This document shows positions 17,781-26,890 of a stretch of DNA of 64,000 nt, in pieces (the first letter of the stretch is position 1; every line of letters begins with the position of its first letter). The translations under genes and the position numbers were made by a program. Below the pieces are notes generated by a model. It searched no databases, was not told where the DNA came from, and was given only the letters and a program-made list of their open reading frames with translations. The stretch comes from Pseudodesulfovibrio aespoeensis Aspo-2 (lineage in GTDB: Bacteria > Desulfobacterota > Desulfovibrionia > Desulfovibrionales > Desulfovibrionaceae), in NCBI RefSeq assembly GCF_000176915.2, contig NC_014844.1:930001-994000 (forward strand), read 5' to 3'.

Positions 17781-18266
17781 TTACTCGTCGGCAAACATGC
17801 GCTGATATGCCCGGTAGCATCTGCCCACTGGGGAATCCGGGTCCAGCTTTTTATTCAAAGTCCCTAACTTATCAGGCTTTTTTAGCGGTCTTTGAGGGGG
17901 GTTTTCTTGCCGTGGGAAATCCCCGTCCAAAGGAACTCTGCCGTTTAGCAGTTCAAATGCCACTTTGTCAAAGACTTCTTCCCCCAAAAACCCGTTTATC
18001 TTGCCGAGGATCATGGGCGCGAGATACTGGGCCTCCTGCGCGATCATCGGGTCTTCTGCCGCAAGAATGAGCTTGCCGCCCCGGTGGCCCAGCGGGCGGA
18101 CCATGCGGGCCATCTCGCCCATGAGCCGGTCCCACTCGCGCCACAGCCGGATCAGGGCCATGGAGCCAGTGGTGTCGAGCCTGCCCAGGAAGTTGGGCAG
18201 GGCTCGATTGAGCTGGACAACCTTGTTGTGGCGGCCCTTGCGGCTGTGGTGGCGGAGATAGGCCAT
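17781..18266 (-). CDS. DUF721 (DciA-like) protein
   Basis: A 161-residue protein. The core (about residues 40-110: LIRLWREWDRLMGEMARMVRPLGHRGGKLILAAEDPMIAQEAQYL) has the DUF721 pattern, with a tryptophan-containing helix and then a KH-like alpha-beta segment. DciA proteins act as loaders of the replicative helicase DnaB in bacteria lacking DnaC. The C-terminal tail is Pro/Lys-rich and probably disordered. It follows the universal stress gene by 27 nt. Assignment to DciA proper is likely but not certain. Confidence 0.75.
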   Translation of the reverse strand: MAYLRHHSRKGRHNKVVQLNRALPNFLGRLDTTGSMALIRLWREWDRLMGEMARMVRPLGHRGGKLILAAEDPMIAQEAQYLAPMILGKINGFLGEEVFDKVAFELLNGRVPLDGDFPRQENPPQRPLKKPDKLGTLNKKLDPDSPVGRCYRAYQRMFADE

Positions 18267-18293
18267 GGGGTCGGATGCTTCTGGCGGAGGCGG

Positions 18294-19184
18294 CTACATG
18301 CACACCCTGGCGCGGTAGTTGACGATCAGGGCCGGACAGCCGGGCGACAGGGCCACCTGGATGACCGTGGAGCCGATGAACGATTTGGCCGGCTCCTCGC
18401 TCGACGAATACTGGGCCATGATCACGAGGTCGGCCTCGCTCCAGCGGGCGCGCTTGAGGATCTCGGCGTAGGGCAGCCCCTCCCAGCATTCGAACGAGTG
18501 GCTGAGGCCGGTGAGCGCCTTGCCATACCGCTTCTCCATGCGCTCCTTGATCCGGTCGATGAATACGTTCATGTCCTGCATGTAGTATTCGGGATTGGGG
18601 CAGTTCTGGCCGATGTCCATGACGTGGAACACGTCCAGATGTGCGCCGTAGGCCCTGGCCACCTGGATGGCGTAGCACAGGGCCGAGTCCGACGGGGTGG
18701 AGAAGTCGGTGGCCATGACGATGCGCTTGATGTCCACGGTCTTGGGCGACTCGTGGGTCACGACCATGACCGGGCAGAAGACGTTGGAGCAGACCTTGCG
18801 GATGGTGGTGTCCACCGCCCCCCACATGCGGTCGGGCCGGACCGCGGCGGAGCGGTGGTGGCCCATGACCACGAGGTCCACGCCCTCGGTGTGGATGATC
18901 TTGAGCAGCTTTTCGTGGGTCGGGCCGGTGACCACCCGGATGGAGTGGTTGGGGATGTCCTTGAGATCGTCGGCGTAGAAGGCCGCGATCTTGTCCTTGG
19001 CCGACGCCATGAGCTTCTCAGTCGGAATGATGTCGTCGAAGCTGCACCACTCGTCGTGTCCGATGGGCAGGGCGTGGTAGAGGACCAGCTCCGAGCCGTG
19101 TTTGCGAGCAAGATCGAAGGCGGTCCGGGGTGCCGTCTGAATGCCTATCTGCGGGGTGGCGGCAAGCAGTATTTTCTTGAACAT
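18294..19184 (-). CDS. universal stress protein with tandem Usp domains
   Basis: A 296-residue cytoplasmic protein of two UspA folds (about 1-150 and 150-296). Domain one starts MFKKILLAATP and carries DLVVMGHHRSAAVRP. Domain two starts IKRIVMATDFSTPSDSAL and has DLVIMAQYSSSEEPAKSFIGSTV. These GX2-type loops are the usual nucleotide-binding segments, although the second lacks the exact GX9GS spacing. A stress-related role is known for the family; the specific signal is unknown. Confidence 0.9.
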   Translation of the reverse strand: MFKKILLAATPQIGIQTAPRTAFDLARKHGSELVLYHALPIGHDEWCSFDDIIPTEKLMASAKDKIAAFYADDLKDIPNHSIRVVTGPTHEKLLKIIHTEGVDLVVMGHHRSAAVRPDRMWGAVDTTIRKVCSNVFCPVMVVTHESPKTVDIKRIVMATDFSTPSDSALCYAIQVARAYGAHLDVFHVMDIGQNCPNPEYYMQDMNVFIDRIKERMEKRYGKALTGLSHSFECWEGLPYAEILKRARWSEADLVIMAQYSSSEEPAKSFIGSTVIQVALSPGCPALIVNYRARVCM

Positions 19185-19742
19185 GGCGTCTCCTTGTCTG
19201 GGCAGCGTCCTGGCGCCGCTTCGCGCCTGGTGCCTGAATATTCTGTATTACTATTACAAGTTCAGGACGGGCGGGCAAGCATTATCGCGCAGGTCAGGTG
19301 CCCTTGGCGTCACTCTCCTGTCACTGACGGCTGGTGCGGCCTCGCCCGATTCCTGTGAGCCTTGGATCGAGTTGAGCAGGGTGGGGGCGAGCAGTGGGGA
19401 AAGTCTGAGCATGAAGCCTCCGTGCTGATTCTTTCGCCTGCCTATACCCGCTATCGCGTCTGGCAACAACAGAAGATCGGGGGGAGTCGGCAGGCGCGGT
19501 GGCCTGGATGGTCGCATTTGGCCCGTTCCTTGAAAAGATATGCATGCGTCGGCTGGTCCGGGCTGGCCTGCCCGAATTCAACCTGCCGGTTTCATTTGAT
19601 GTGTTGCCGAAGCCACGTTGCATCGGGTCTGCGCGTGATGACAATTATGTTCAGACAGACAGTGTGGAAGTGCGCAAAACGTTAATCAGGCCGGGCCGGG
19701 CCAGGCCAGGTGCCGGGCCAGGAGCCGGTCCAGGGAGGCAAT
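19185..19742. other. intergenic region with no supported gene
   Basis: 558 bp between the divergent usp and GGCT-fold genes. I find no convincing frame, RNA gene or repeat. It should contain both promoters, but no clear -35/-10 pair stands out. Confidence 0.5.
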
Positions 19743-20135
19743 GTGGCGCAGAGCAGGGGACGGAAGCCGGGGGCCAGATACGGCGTCTTTGTCTACGGGA
19801 CGCTGAAAAAGGGATTCTCGAACCACCGCTTTCTCAGGGACGCTGTTTTTGTCGGCGATGGGTGGACCGTGAAGAGTTACGCCCTGTACCTGGACGAATA
19901 CCCCGGCGTATATCAGGGAACCCCTGTCAGTCGCGTCCGCGGCGAGGTCTACGAGGTGGACAGGGGACTGCTGGCTCGCCTGGACGCACTGGAGGGCCAC
20001 CCCGTGCTCTACCGCCGCGAGGAGATAGACGTGCTCCTGGACGACGGGCGCACGGTGCGGGCCTGGATATACTTCTATCCTCACGATGGCGGGCAGCTCC
20101 TCGCCGGGGGCGAGTTCGGCCACGGGGCAGCGTAG
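19743..20135 (+). CDS. gamma-glutamylcyclotransferase-fold protein
   Basis: A 130-residue member of the GGCT/AIG2 family (YtfP/BtrG-like). The substrate-binding loop YGTLKKG is near the N-terminus, followed by LYLDEYPGV and the acidic region GEVYEVDRGLLARLDALEG, whose Glu is the usual catalytic position, and then VLYRREEIDVLL. GTG at 19743 is chosen because AGGGAGG (19732-19738) precedes it; the frame opens at 19710. Family members cyclise gamma-glutamyl amines or peptides; the substrate is unknown. Confidence 0.85.
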   Translation: MAQSRGRKPGARYGVFVYGTLKKGFSNHRFLRDAVFVGDGWTVKSYALYLDEYPGVYQGTPVSRVRGEVYEVDRGLLARLDALEGHPVLYRREEIDVLLDDGRTVRAWIYFYPHDGGQLLAGGEFGHGAA

Positions 20136-20223
20136 ATCGTCCGGCTTTTCTTGCGCGCCTCGCCGTTGGCCGGTACTCTGTCGGGCATCCCGGCTGGATT
20201 CCCGGTCGGGAAAGGAGGCAGCC

Positions 20224-20949
20224 GTGCGCATCTCCATTACCTATATCCATCACAATTGTTTTGTGCTCGAGACGCCGGGCCGGACGTACCTCTTCGATTA
20301 TCCGGGCGATGCCCACCTGCCTGACGGGGCCGCCGATCTGGTGCGCCTAGCCGTGGCCGGGCGCGATCTGGCCGTGTTCATCTCCCACGGGCATGACGAC
20401 CATATGAACGACCACCTCGACCAAGTCACTGCTGCGGCGGCTTCGGTGCGCCATGTCATCTCCGACGACGTGGCCGAGCTACGGCCCGGCGCCATGCCCG
20501 CGTGCGGCGAGACGCTGGTGGTCGAGCCGGACGCGCGCTACAGCTTTGGCTCCATGGACGTGCAGACCCTGATGAGCAACGACCTGGGCGTGGCCTATCT
20601 GGTGGAGGATGCGGGCTTGCGCTTTTACTACGGCGGGGATCTGGCCGAGTGGGTCTGGCCCGCGACCCCGCTACGCGAGGCGGAGTTCACCCGCGCCTTT
20701 TTCAACCAGGCCATGGAGCGGGTGCGCGATTTCAGGCCGCATGTGGCCTTTTCCAACACCGACCCGCGTCTGGCCAACCTGGCGGGCGGCCCAACGGCCT
20801 GCCGCATGGCCGGGGCGCGGGTCTTCGTGCCCATGCACACCTTTGGCGACACCGCCTCCCTGGCTGGATTCGAGGCCGTGGCCCGCGGAGCCGGAGCGCA
20901 GGTGTTTCTCTATGCGCGCTGCGGGGACCGGGAGACGTTCACCCTTTGA
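20224..20949 (+). CDS. MBL-fold metal-dependent hydrolase
   Basis: A 241-residue metallo-beta-lactamase-fold protein. The metal-binding motif is SHGHDDH near residue 55, with later ligands in YYGGDLAEW and VPMHTFGD. The N-terminus (ITYIHHNCFVLETPGRTYLFDYPG) is typical of L-ascorbate-6-phosphate-lactonase/UPF0173-like members. GTG at 20224 has AAAGGAGG at 20211-20218; the frame opens at 20086 within the preceding gene. The reaction is not identifiable. Confidence 0.85.
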   Translation: MRISITYIHHNCFVLETPGRTYLFDYPGDAHLPDGAADLVRLAVAGRDLAVFISHGHDDHMNDHLDQVTAAAASVRHVISDDVAELRPGAMPACGETLVVEPDARYSFGSMDVQTLMSNDLGVAYLVEDAGLRFYYGGDLAEWVWPATPLREAEFTRAFFNQAMERVRDFRPHVAFSNTDPRLANLAGGPTACRMAGARVFVPMHTFGDTASLAGFEAVARGAGAQVFLYARCGDRETFTL

Positions 20950-21076
20950 GGGGGAGCCGTCCTGCGGGCCGCAGCGGCGGGCCGTTGCGCCCGTCTGATG
21001 GGAGCTTGTTCCGGCCCGTGTTTCGGGTTAGGTTCCCCTTGCGCCGCGCAACATCCACCGTATCCAGGAGCCGCCG

Positions 21077-23197
21077 TTGACCGTCAAGCAAACCCTGCAC
21101 GCCTTTTTCTACCCCGAGACCGTGGCCGTCATCGGCGCGTCCGCCTCGCCCGGCAAGATCGGGCATACCGTGATGACCAACATGATCGGGGCCGGATTCC
21201 GGGGCAAGCTCTTTCCGGTCAATCCCAAGGGCGGGACCATCGAGGGCATGGCCGTCGTGCGCGACATTGCGGACCTGCCGCGCGGGCTTGATCTGGCCGT
21301 GCTGGCGGTGCCGCGCGACCATGTGGAGCCATCCATCCAGGCCCTGGCCGGGATCGGGGTCAAGTCGGTCATTGTCATCACCGCCGGATTCAAGGAAGTG
21401 GGCAAGGACGGCTACCGCCTGGAGCAGGAGCTCAAGGCCCTGTGCGAGGCGCACTCCATCGCCATGCTCGGCCCCAACTGTCTTGGCATGATGAATCCGG
21501 CCCACGGCGTCAACGCGTCTTTTGCCGCGGGCCAGCCCAAGGCCGGGTCCATCGCCTTCTTCTCCCAGTCCGGCGCGCTGTGCGTGGCCATCCTCGACTG
21601 GGCGCTGGGCGAGAATATCGGGTTTTCCAAGTTCATCAGCCTGGGCAACAAGGCGGTCATCGACGAGGCGGACATGCTCGGCTACCTCGGCGGCGACGCG
21701 CAGACCAAGGTCATCCTCGGCTACATCGAGAATGTGGAGCACGGCGAGGCGTTTTTGCGGCAGGCGCGGGCCGTGTGCCGCAACAAGCCGGTGATCATGA
21801 TCAAGGCCGGGACCACGGCTGCGGGCGCCAAGGCCGCGTCATCCCACACCGGGGCCATCGCCGGGTCGGACCAGACCTACACCGCGGCCTTCCGCCAGTC
21901 CGGGGTGATCCGGGTGGCGGACGTGGCCTCGCTCTTCAATCTGGCCCAGGCCTTTTCCACCCAGCCCCTGCCCAGGGGGCCGAACCTGGCCGTGGTCACC
22001 AACTCCGGCGGGCCGGGCATCCTTACCGCCGACATCGCCGACCGCTCGCGGTTGACCGTGGCCGAATTGTCCCAGCGCACCATCGAGCGGCTCCAGGAAT
22101 TTCTGCCCAGCTACGCCGCCTTTTACAACCCGGTTGACATCGTGGGTGACGCCGATGCCAAGCGGTATCGCCGGACCCTCGACGTGGTGGCCGACGATCC
22201 GGTGGTCCACTCCATCCTCGTGCTGCTCACGCCCACGGCCTCGGTGGAGATCGAGAAGACCGCCGAGGCGGTCATCCACACGGCCCGCAAGTGCGGCAAG
22301 CCCGTGTTCGCCTGCTTCATGGGCAAGACGCGCGTGGCCCGCGCCCGGGCCATGCTCATGGAGGCCGGGATTCCGTGCTACGCCTTTCCCGAGCCCGCGG
22401 TCCGCTCCATCGAGAGCATGTACGAGTATTATCTCTGGAAGAACCGGCCCGAGCCGGTCTACGCCGAGTTTCCCTGCGACCGCGAGCTGGCCCTCAAGGT
22501 GGTGCGCGAGCACGAGGCGCGCCGGGAGCCGGAGATCGTGGAGTTTCAGGCCCAGGAGGTGCTGCGCGCCTACGGGCTGCCCACGCCGAAGACCGTGCTG
22601 GCCCGGTCCAGCGAAGAGGCCGTGGCCGCCGCCGTGGAGATAGGCTACCCGGTGGTGCTCAAGATCGCCTCGCCGAACATCTCGCACAAGTCCGACGTGG
22701 GCGGGGTCAAGGTCAACCTGCGCGACGCGGGCGAGGTGCTGACGAACTTCAGGGAGATCACGGCCAGAGCCATGCGCATGCGCCCGGACGCCTATATCGC
22801 GGGCTGTCTGGTGCAGGAGATGGCCCCGCCCGGCGTCAAGGAGGTGATCATCGGCTTCAAGCGCGACGAGCAGTTCGGGCCGATGCTCATGTTTGGCCTG
22901 GGCGGCATCTATGTGGAGATCATGAAGGACATCTCCTTCAAGCTGGCGCCCCTGTCGCGCCAGAACGCCTTTGAGATCGTGCGCGAGATCAAGTCCTACA
23001 TGCTGCTCAAGGGATTGCGCGGCGAAAAGCCCGTCAACTTCGCGGCCCTGGAGGAGATCATCCTGATCATGTCGCAGATGGCGCTCGACCTGCCCCAGGT
23101 GTGGGAGGCCGAGTTCAACCCGGTCCTGATCAACCACGAGCGGGCCATGGTGGCCGACGTGCGCATGACCCTGCACCTCAAGGAAGACCGGGAGTAG
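21077..23197 (+). CDS. ADP-forming acetate/acyl-CoA synthetase, fused alpha-beta
   Basis: A 706-residue nucleoside-diphosphate-forming acyl-CoA ligase. Domain order is a CoA-binding Rossmann domain (VAVIGASASPGKIGHTVMTN, about 10-130), a succinyl-CoA-ligase-like region with the phosphohistidine loop SSHTGAIAGSD, then a C-terminal ATP-grasp domain (about 480-700; GYPVVLKIASPNISHKSDVGGV and EFNPVLI). Such enzymes interconvert acyl-CoA and acid with ADP phosphorylation, conserving energy in fermentation of 2-keto acids. TTG at 21077 follows AGGAG at 21066-21070. Confidence 0.92.
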   Translation: MTVKQTLHAFFYPETVAVIGASASPGKIGHTVMTNMIGAGFRGKLFPVNPKGGTIEGMAVVRDIADLPRGLDLAVLAVPRDHVEPSIQALAGIGVKSVIVITAGFKEVGKDGYRLEQELKALCEAHSIAMLGPNCLGMMNPAHGVNASFAAGQPKAGSIAFFSQSGALCVAILDWALGENIGFSKFISLGNKAVIDEADMLGYLGGDAQTKVILGYIENVEHGEAFLRQARAVCRNKPVIMIKAGTTAAGAKAASSHTGAIAGSDQTYTAAFRQSGVIRVADVASLFNLAQAFSTQPLPRGPNLAVVTNSGGPGILTADIADRSRLTVAELSQRTIERLQEFLPSYAAFYNPVDIVGDADAKRYRRTLDVVADDPVVHSILVLLTPTASVEIEKTAEAVIHTARKCGKPVFACFMGKTRVARARAMLMEAGIPCYAFPEPAVRSIESMYEYYLWKNRPEPVYAEFPCDRELALKVVREHEARREPEIVEFQAQEVLRAYGLPTPKTVLARSSEEAVAAAVEIGYPVVLKIASPNISHKSDVGGVKVNLRDAGEVLTNFREITARAMRMRPDAYIAGCLVQEMAPPGVKEVIIGFKRDEQFGPMLMFGLGGIYVEIMKDISFKLAPLSRQNAFEIVREIKSYMLLKGLRGEKPVNFAALEEIILIMSQMALDLPQVWEAEFNPVLINHERAMVADVRMTLHLKEDRE

Positions 23198-23234
23198 CTG
23201 CGGCTCGCCGCGATTTCCGGCTGCGTTCAGGGTT

Positions 23235-23432
23235 TCATTGCTTCCTCAATTCGGTGACGGACTCGCCGCCGATCCCCCAGTTGTCGGTCTCCACCTCGTC
23301 GATGATGACGAAGGTGGTGGCCGGGTTCTTGCCCAGCACCTCGACGAGCAAATCGGTCACGCCTTTGATGAGGCGCTGTTTCTGCTCTCTGGTCGCGCCT
23401 TCCCTGGTGATGCGTATGTTGACGAAAGGCAT
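23235..23432 (-). CDS. 4-oxalocrotonate tautomerase family protein
   Basis: A 65-residue tautomerase. It starts MPFVNIRITREGATREQK, with the catalytic Pro exposed after Met removal, and continues LIKGVTDLLVEVLGKNPATTFVIIDEVETDNWGIGG, a close match to the family core. ATG at 23432 follows GGGGGAA; the longer frame to 23498 would bury the catalytic proline. It is convergent with the acyl-CoA synthetase gene. Substrate unknown. Confidence 0.88.
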   Translation of the reverse strand: MPFVNIRITREGATREQKQRLIKGVTDLLVEVLGKNPATTFVIIDEVETDNWGIGGESVTELRKQ

Positions 23433-23588
23433 GGTTCCCCCATGGTTTACGGGCCGGTGCGCCCGCGTTTGCCTGATGACCGAACCTACACCACGCACAG
23501 GGGATTATCCACCCTCGCCAGACCGGATGGCAGGCCGTCTGCCGACGCGCTGTCAATTCCACCCTTTCAACGTGGGGAAATAGCCCAC

Positions 23589-23741
23589 TCACGCAGCCGC
23601 CTGTTTTGCCCGCAGGAGGACATCTAGCGAGCCTTTTTTTGCAAGAGGTTGGTTGCATTCCAGTATTTTGCGAAGCTGGGTTTTAATCTCGTCAAATAGC
23701 TTGACGCAATTTTGCGGGTTATATACCACCACCTGAAACAA
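23589..23741 (-). CDS. possible small protein next to an operator-like palindrome
   Basis: A minus-strand frame of about 47-50 codons (TTG at 23741 or GTG at 23732) reading YNPQNCVKLFDEIKTQLRKI and ending VLLRAKQAAA. It has protein-like helix periodicity and lower GC than the surroundings, but no strong ribosome-binding site. I do not recognise it. It may be a fragment of a decayed gene. Confidence 0.25.
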   Translation of the reverse strand: MFQVVVYNPQNCVKLFDEIKTQLRKILECNQPLAKKGSLDVLLRAKQAAA

Positions 23742-23763
23742 TCCATACTGGTTCAGTATGGAT
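23741..23763. promoter_or_regulatory. perfect 10-bp palindrome with 3-nt centre
   Basis: ATCCATACTG, then GTT, then CAGTATGGAT. It has no T-run and looks like a repressor-binding site rather than a terminator. It abuts the small frame at 23589-23741. Confidence 0.5.
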
Positions 23764-24206
23764 ACCGGGCTTGGGGCAAGAGTGGGGCACGCTGTCCATT
23801 CTTTAGCCCGGATCGCATGGACCGGCTCAGGCAGCCGCTTTTCGCAGGGGTGCGGGCATGGCTGACAAAGACGGAGTGCGATGTGGCCTTGACGGGGAAT
23901 TCCATACCCGACAAGGCCATGAATCGATTTGGGGTGCTTTCGCACGGCAGACACGTCTGGCGCGTCCGAGGGGACGAGGCCACTGGCGTGCATGCCTTTG
24001 GGGGCAGCCAGGATTTTTGAGGGGCTCGTTGCACTGACGCTTCCCGCGTATTGCTGCAACCCGTGAGATGTTCCGGGGCCGCCGGGCGAATCCGTTCGCC
24101 GGGGCGGCCTTGGCGACCCGTGCGCCATTGTGGAGGCATGGTCGTCTTGGGGCTGTCCGGTTGGAGAAGGTGCACAGTATTCCACCAACTTATCAAGGAA
24201 TGCGTT
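23764..24206. other. region upstream of hmcA without a supported gene
   Basis: 443 bp. Frames here are short and lack family-like segments. The region must include the hmc promoter, but no strong sigma-70 pair is evident. Confidence 0.4.
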
Positions 24207-25790
24207 ATGGAGAAAGGAAGAAGACTGCTATTTTGGGCTGGAATCCTTTTCGTGTTCGCAGCGGCATCGGTTGTCTTTCTTGAGGCTCGTGGTCTCGAAG
24301 CGCAGGCCAATGCCCCCGCTTCGGTCCGGGTCGACGGGGTGATCATCGACACGCTGGCGGGCTACGGGAAGCTGGAACTGCCCGTGGTGACCTTCTATCA
24401 CGACCAGCACACCGATGCCCTGGCCAAGCAGGGCAAGGACTGTGCCAGCTGTCACAAGAAGGACGCCGATGGAAAACTGTCCACCAAATTCATGCGGCTT
24501 GCCGACGAGAGCGCTGCCGACATCAAGGAAATTTATCACAGCGAGTGTCTTGGCTGCCACCAGGAGATGGCCGACACCGGTCAGAAGACCGGCCCCCTGG
24601 ACGGTCAGTGCCGCTCCTGTCACGTGGACAAGAGCGAGGATACCGCCTGGCAGCCCATCGCCATGGACCTGAACCTGCACGCCCGCCATGTGCAGGCCAC
24701 CGGCGGCGACGAGAAGTGCGCCACCTGCCATCACCAGTATGACGAGACCCTGAAGAAGACCGTCGAGGCCAAGGGCAAGGAAGAAAACTGCCGCAACTGC
24801 CACCTCGCCGAGCCGACCAAGGACGAGACCGGGCTGCTGGTTTCCTCCTATTCCCAGTCCGCGCACTCCGCCTGCGTCTCCTGCCATCAGGACTTTGCCG
24901 CACAGAAGAAGGACACCGGTCCGGTCACCTGCGCCGGATGTCACTCCGTGGAGGAGCAGGCCAGGATCAAGGTGGTCAAGGATCTGCCCCGCCTCAAGCG
25001 CGGCCAGCCCAACGCCACCCTGCTCGTGACCATGGCCGGGGACAAGCCCAAGGCCAGCATGGGCCCCGTGGCCTTCAATCATGAGAAGCACGAGACCGCC
25101 GTCAATGACTGCCGCTCCTGCCATGAGGGCAAGGGGACCATGGACGGCAAGTTCTTCGAGCTGGCTGGCGACATGCACCTGCGCACCAACATGCAGGGCT
25201 GCATCGGCTGCCACGACGCCAAGCAGGAGGAGAAGCTCGTCTGCGCAGGCTGCCATGGCCAGATGCCAGTGAACAAGGCGCCGAGCCAGGACTCTTGCGC
25301 CAAGTGCCACGACTCCTCGCTGAAGGACCTCTACATCGACGGCGCGGTTCCGGCCAAGGAAGTGGCCGCTGCCAGGGCCGCCGAGGCCGTGGCCCTGCGC
25401 GATCTGCGCGTCGCCACCATCGCTGTCGAGGACATCCCGGAGACCGTGACCATCGGATCGCTGTCCGTCACCTACGAGCCGAGCAAGCTGCCGCACCGCA
25501 AGATCGTCGAGCGGTTGATCAAGGACATGCAGGGCGACACTCTGGCGGGCTACTTCCATGGACAGGACACGCTCATGTGTCAGGGCTGCCATCACAACAG
25601 CCCGGCCTCCAAGACCCCGCCCAAGTGCGCGAGCTGCCATGGCGCGCCCTTTGATCCGGCCACGCCGGACAGGCCGGGCCTCAAGGCTGCCTATCACGGG
25701 CAGTGCATGAGCTGCCACACCGCCATGAAGCTCGAGAAGCCCTCCAATACGGGCTGCGGTGATGCAGACGGCTGTCACAAGACGAAGTAA
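24207..25790 (+). CDS. hmcA: high-molecular-weight multihaem cytochrome c
   Basis: A 527-residue periplasmic cytochrome. A signal peptide (LLFWAGILFVFAAASVVFL, about 8-30) is followed by fourteen CXXCH motifs plus one CX5CH (CGDADGCH) at the extreme C-terminus. They group as 3, 4, 4 and 4 sites, matching the four cytochrome-c3-like domains of HmcA. It is the periplasmic electron entry or exit of the Hmc complex, exchanging electrons with hydrogenases and type I cytochrome c3. ATG at 24207 follows AAGGA. As I recall, the D. vulgaris protein has 16 haems; I count 15 here. Confidence 0.95.
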   Translation: MEKGRRLLFWAGILFVFAAASVVFLEARGLEAQANAPASVRVDGVIIDTLAGYGKLELPVVTFYHDQHTDALAKQGKDCASCHKKDADGKLSTKFMRLADESAADIKEIYHSECLGCHQEMADTGQKTGPLDGQCRSCHVDKSEDTAWQPIAMDLNLHARHVQATGGDEKCATCHHQYDETLKKTVEAKGKEENCRNCHLAEPTKDETGLLVSSYSQSAHSACVSCHQDFAAQKKDTGPVTCAGCHSVEEQARIKVVKDLPRLKRGQPNATLLVTMAGDKPKASMGPVAFNHEKHETAVNDCRSCHEGKGTMDGKFFELAGDMHLRTNMQGCIGCHDAKQEEKLVCAGCHGQMPVNKAPSQDSCAKCHDSSLKDLYIDGAVPAKEVAAARAAEAVALRDLRVATIAVEDIPETVTIGSLSVTYEPSKLPHRKIVERLIKDMQGDTLAGYFHGQDTLMCQGCHHNSPASKTPPKCASCHGAPFDPATPDRPGLKAAYHGQCMSCHTAMKLEKPSNTGCGDADGCHKTK

Positions 25791-25825
25791 TCCGAACCCG
25801 GTGAAAATACACTAGGAGTCAATCC

Positions 25826-26890
25826 ATGAAACGAAGAAACTTCCTCGGCCTGATGGGAGCGGCGGGAGTCACCGCAACGCTCGCCACCAAGGCTCAAGCC
25901 GCTGGAAACGTACACTTTGAAGGATATCCGGGAAGCAAGGGCGTCCTCTTTGACGCCACCCGCTGCATCGGTTGCCGCAAGTGCGAGGTGGGCTGCAACG
26001 AAGTCAACAACCTGCCCGCGCCCGAAAAGCCCTTTGACGACCTGACCGTGCTCGACGCCACCCGGCGCACGCAGAACGAAGCGTACACCGTGGTCAACAA
26101 GTTCGAGCCCGCAGGCGGCCCGCCCGTGTTCAGCAAGATCCAGTGCATGCACTGCCTGGAGCCTTCCTGCGCCTCGGCCTGCTTTGTGGCTGCCTTTTCC
26201 AAGGATCCCTCCGGCGCCGTGACCTACGACGAATCCGTCTGCGTCGGCTGCCGCTACTGCATGGTGGCCTGTCCGTTCGAGATTCCCACCTATACCTACA
26301 ACGATCCGATCACCCCCAAGGTGGTCAAGTGCGACATGTGCGACGCCAACATCAAGGCGGGCAGGATCACGGTGCCCGGCTGTGTCGCCAAGTGTCCCAA
26401 GGAGGCCCTGGTCTTTGGCGAGCGCGGCGAGCTGATCAAGATCGCCCGCAACCGCATCGAGGCCGCGCCCGACAAGTATGTGGACCACATCTACGGCGAG
26501 CGCGAGATGGGCGGCACCAGCTGGCTCTACCTCTCCGGCGTTCCGTTCTCTCAGATCGGTCTGCGCGAGGACCTGGGCGTGCAGTCCGGGCCGGAGCTGA
26601 CCAGCGGCGCGCTGTCCGTGGTGGCCATGGTCCCGGCCCTGTGGCCCCTGCTCCTGGCGGGCGTCTACGGCGTGACCAGGCGCACCGACAAGATCAACAC
26701 CAAGGAAAAAGCCGAGGCCGTGGCCAAGGCCATCGCCACGACGCAGGAAAAGGCCAAGGCCGATCTCAAGACGGCCATGGACCGCGCCCAGGCGGACAAG
26801 GAAGCCACGGTCAAGCGTGAGGTGGCCAAGGCGCTTGAAGAAGCTGCCAAGGCCGCCCCGCCGGACGAAAAGGAAGAGGAGGGCGCGTAA
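25826..26890 (+). CDS. hmcB: Hmc complex iron-sulfur subunit B
   Basis: A 354-residue ferredoxin-like subunit. An RR-containing N-terminal signal (MKRRNFLGLMGAAGV) suggests Tat-type targeting. Four [4Fe-4S] motifs follow: CIGCRKCEVGC, CMHCLEPSCASAC, CVGCRYCMVAC and CDMCDANIKAG...CVAKC. A membrane span (SVVAMVPALWPLLLAGVYGV, about 270-290) anchors it, and a long Ala/Lys/Glu-rich helix forms the C-terminal 70 residues. It passes electrons between HmcA and the membrane subunits. It lies 35 bp after hmcA. Confidence 0.93.
   Translation: MKRRNFLGLMGAAGVTATLATKAQAAGNVHFEGYPGSKGVLFDATRCIGCRKCEVGCNEVNNLPAPEKPFDDLTVLDATRRTQNEAYTVVNKFEPAGGPPVFSKIQCMHCLEPSCASACFVAAFSKDPSGAVTYDESVCVGCRYCMVACPFEIPTYTYNDPITPKVVKCDMCDANIKAGRITVPGCVAKCPKEALVFGERGELIKIARNRIEAAPDKYVDHIYGEREMGGTSWLYLSGVPFSQIGLREDLGVQSGPELTSGALSVVAMVPALWPLLLAGVYGVTRRTDKINTKEKAEAVAKAIATTQEKAKADLKTAMDRAQADKEATVKREVAKALEEAAKAAPPDEKEEEGA

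Noticed and set aside
23589-24188. 199-codon minus-strand frame upstream of hmcA
   Set aside because: The first three quarters are Pro/Ser/Arg-rich without structure and cross the palindrome at 23741-23763. Only the last 47-50 codons look protein-like and are listed separately at low confidence.
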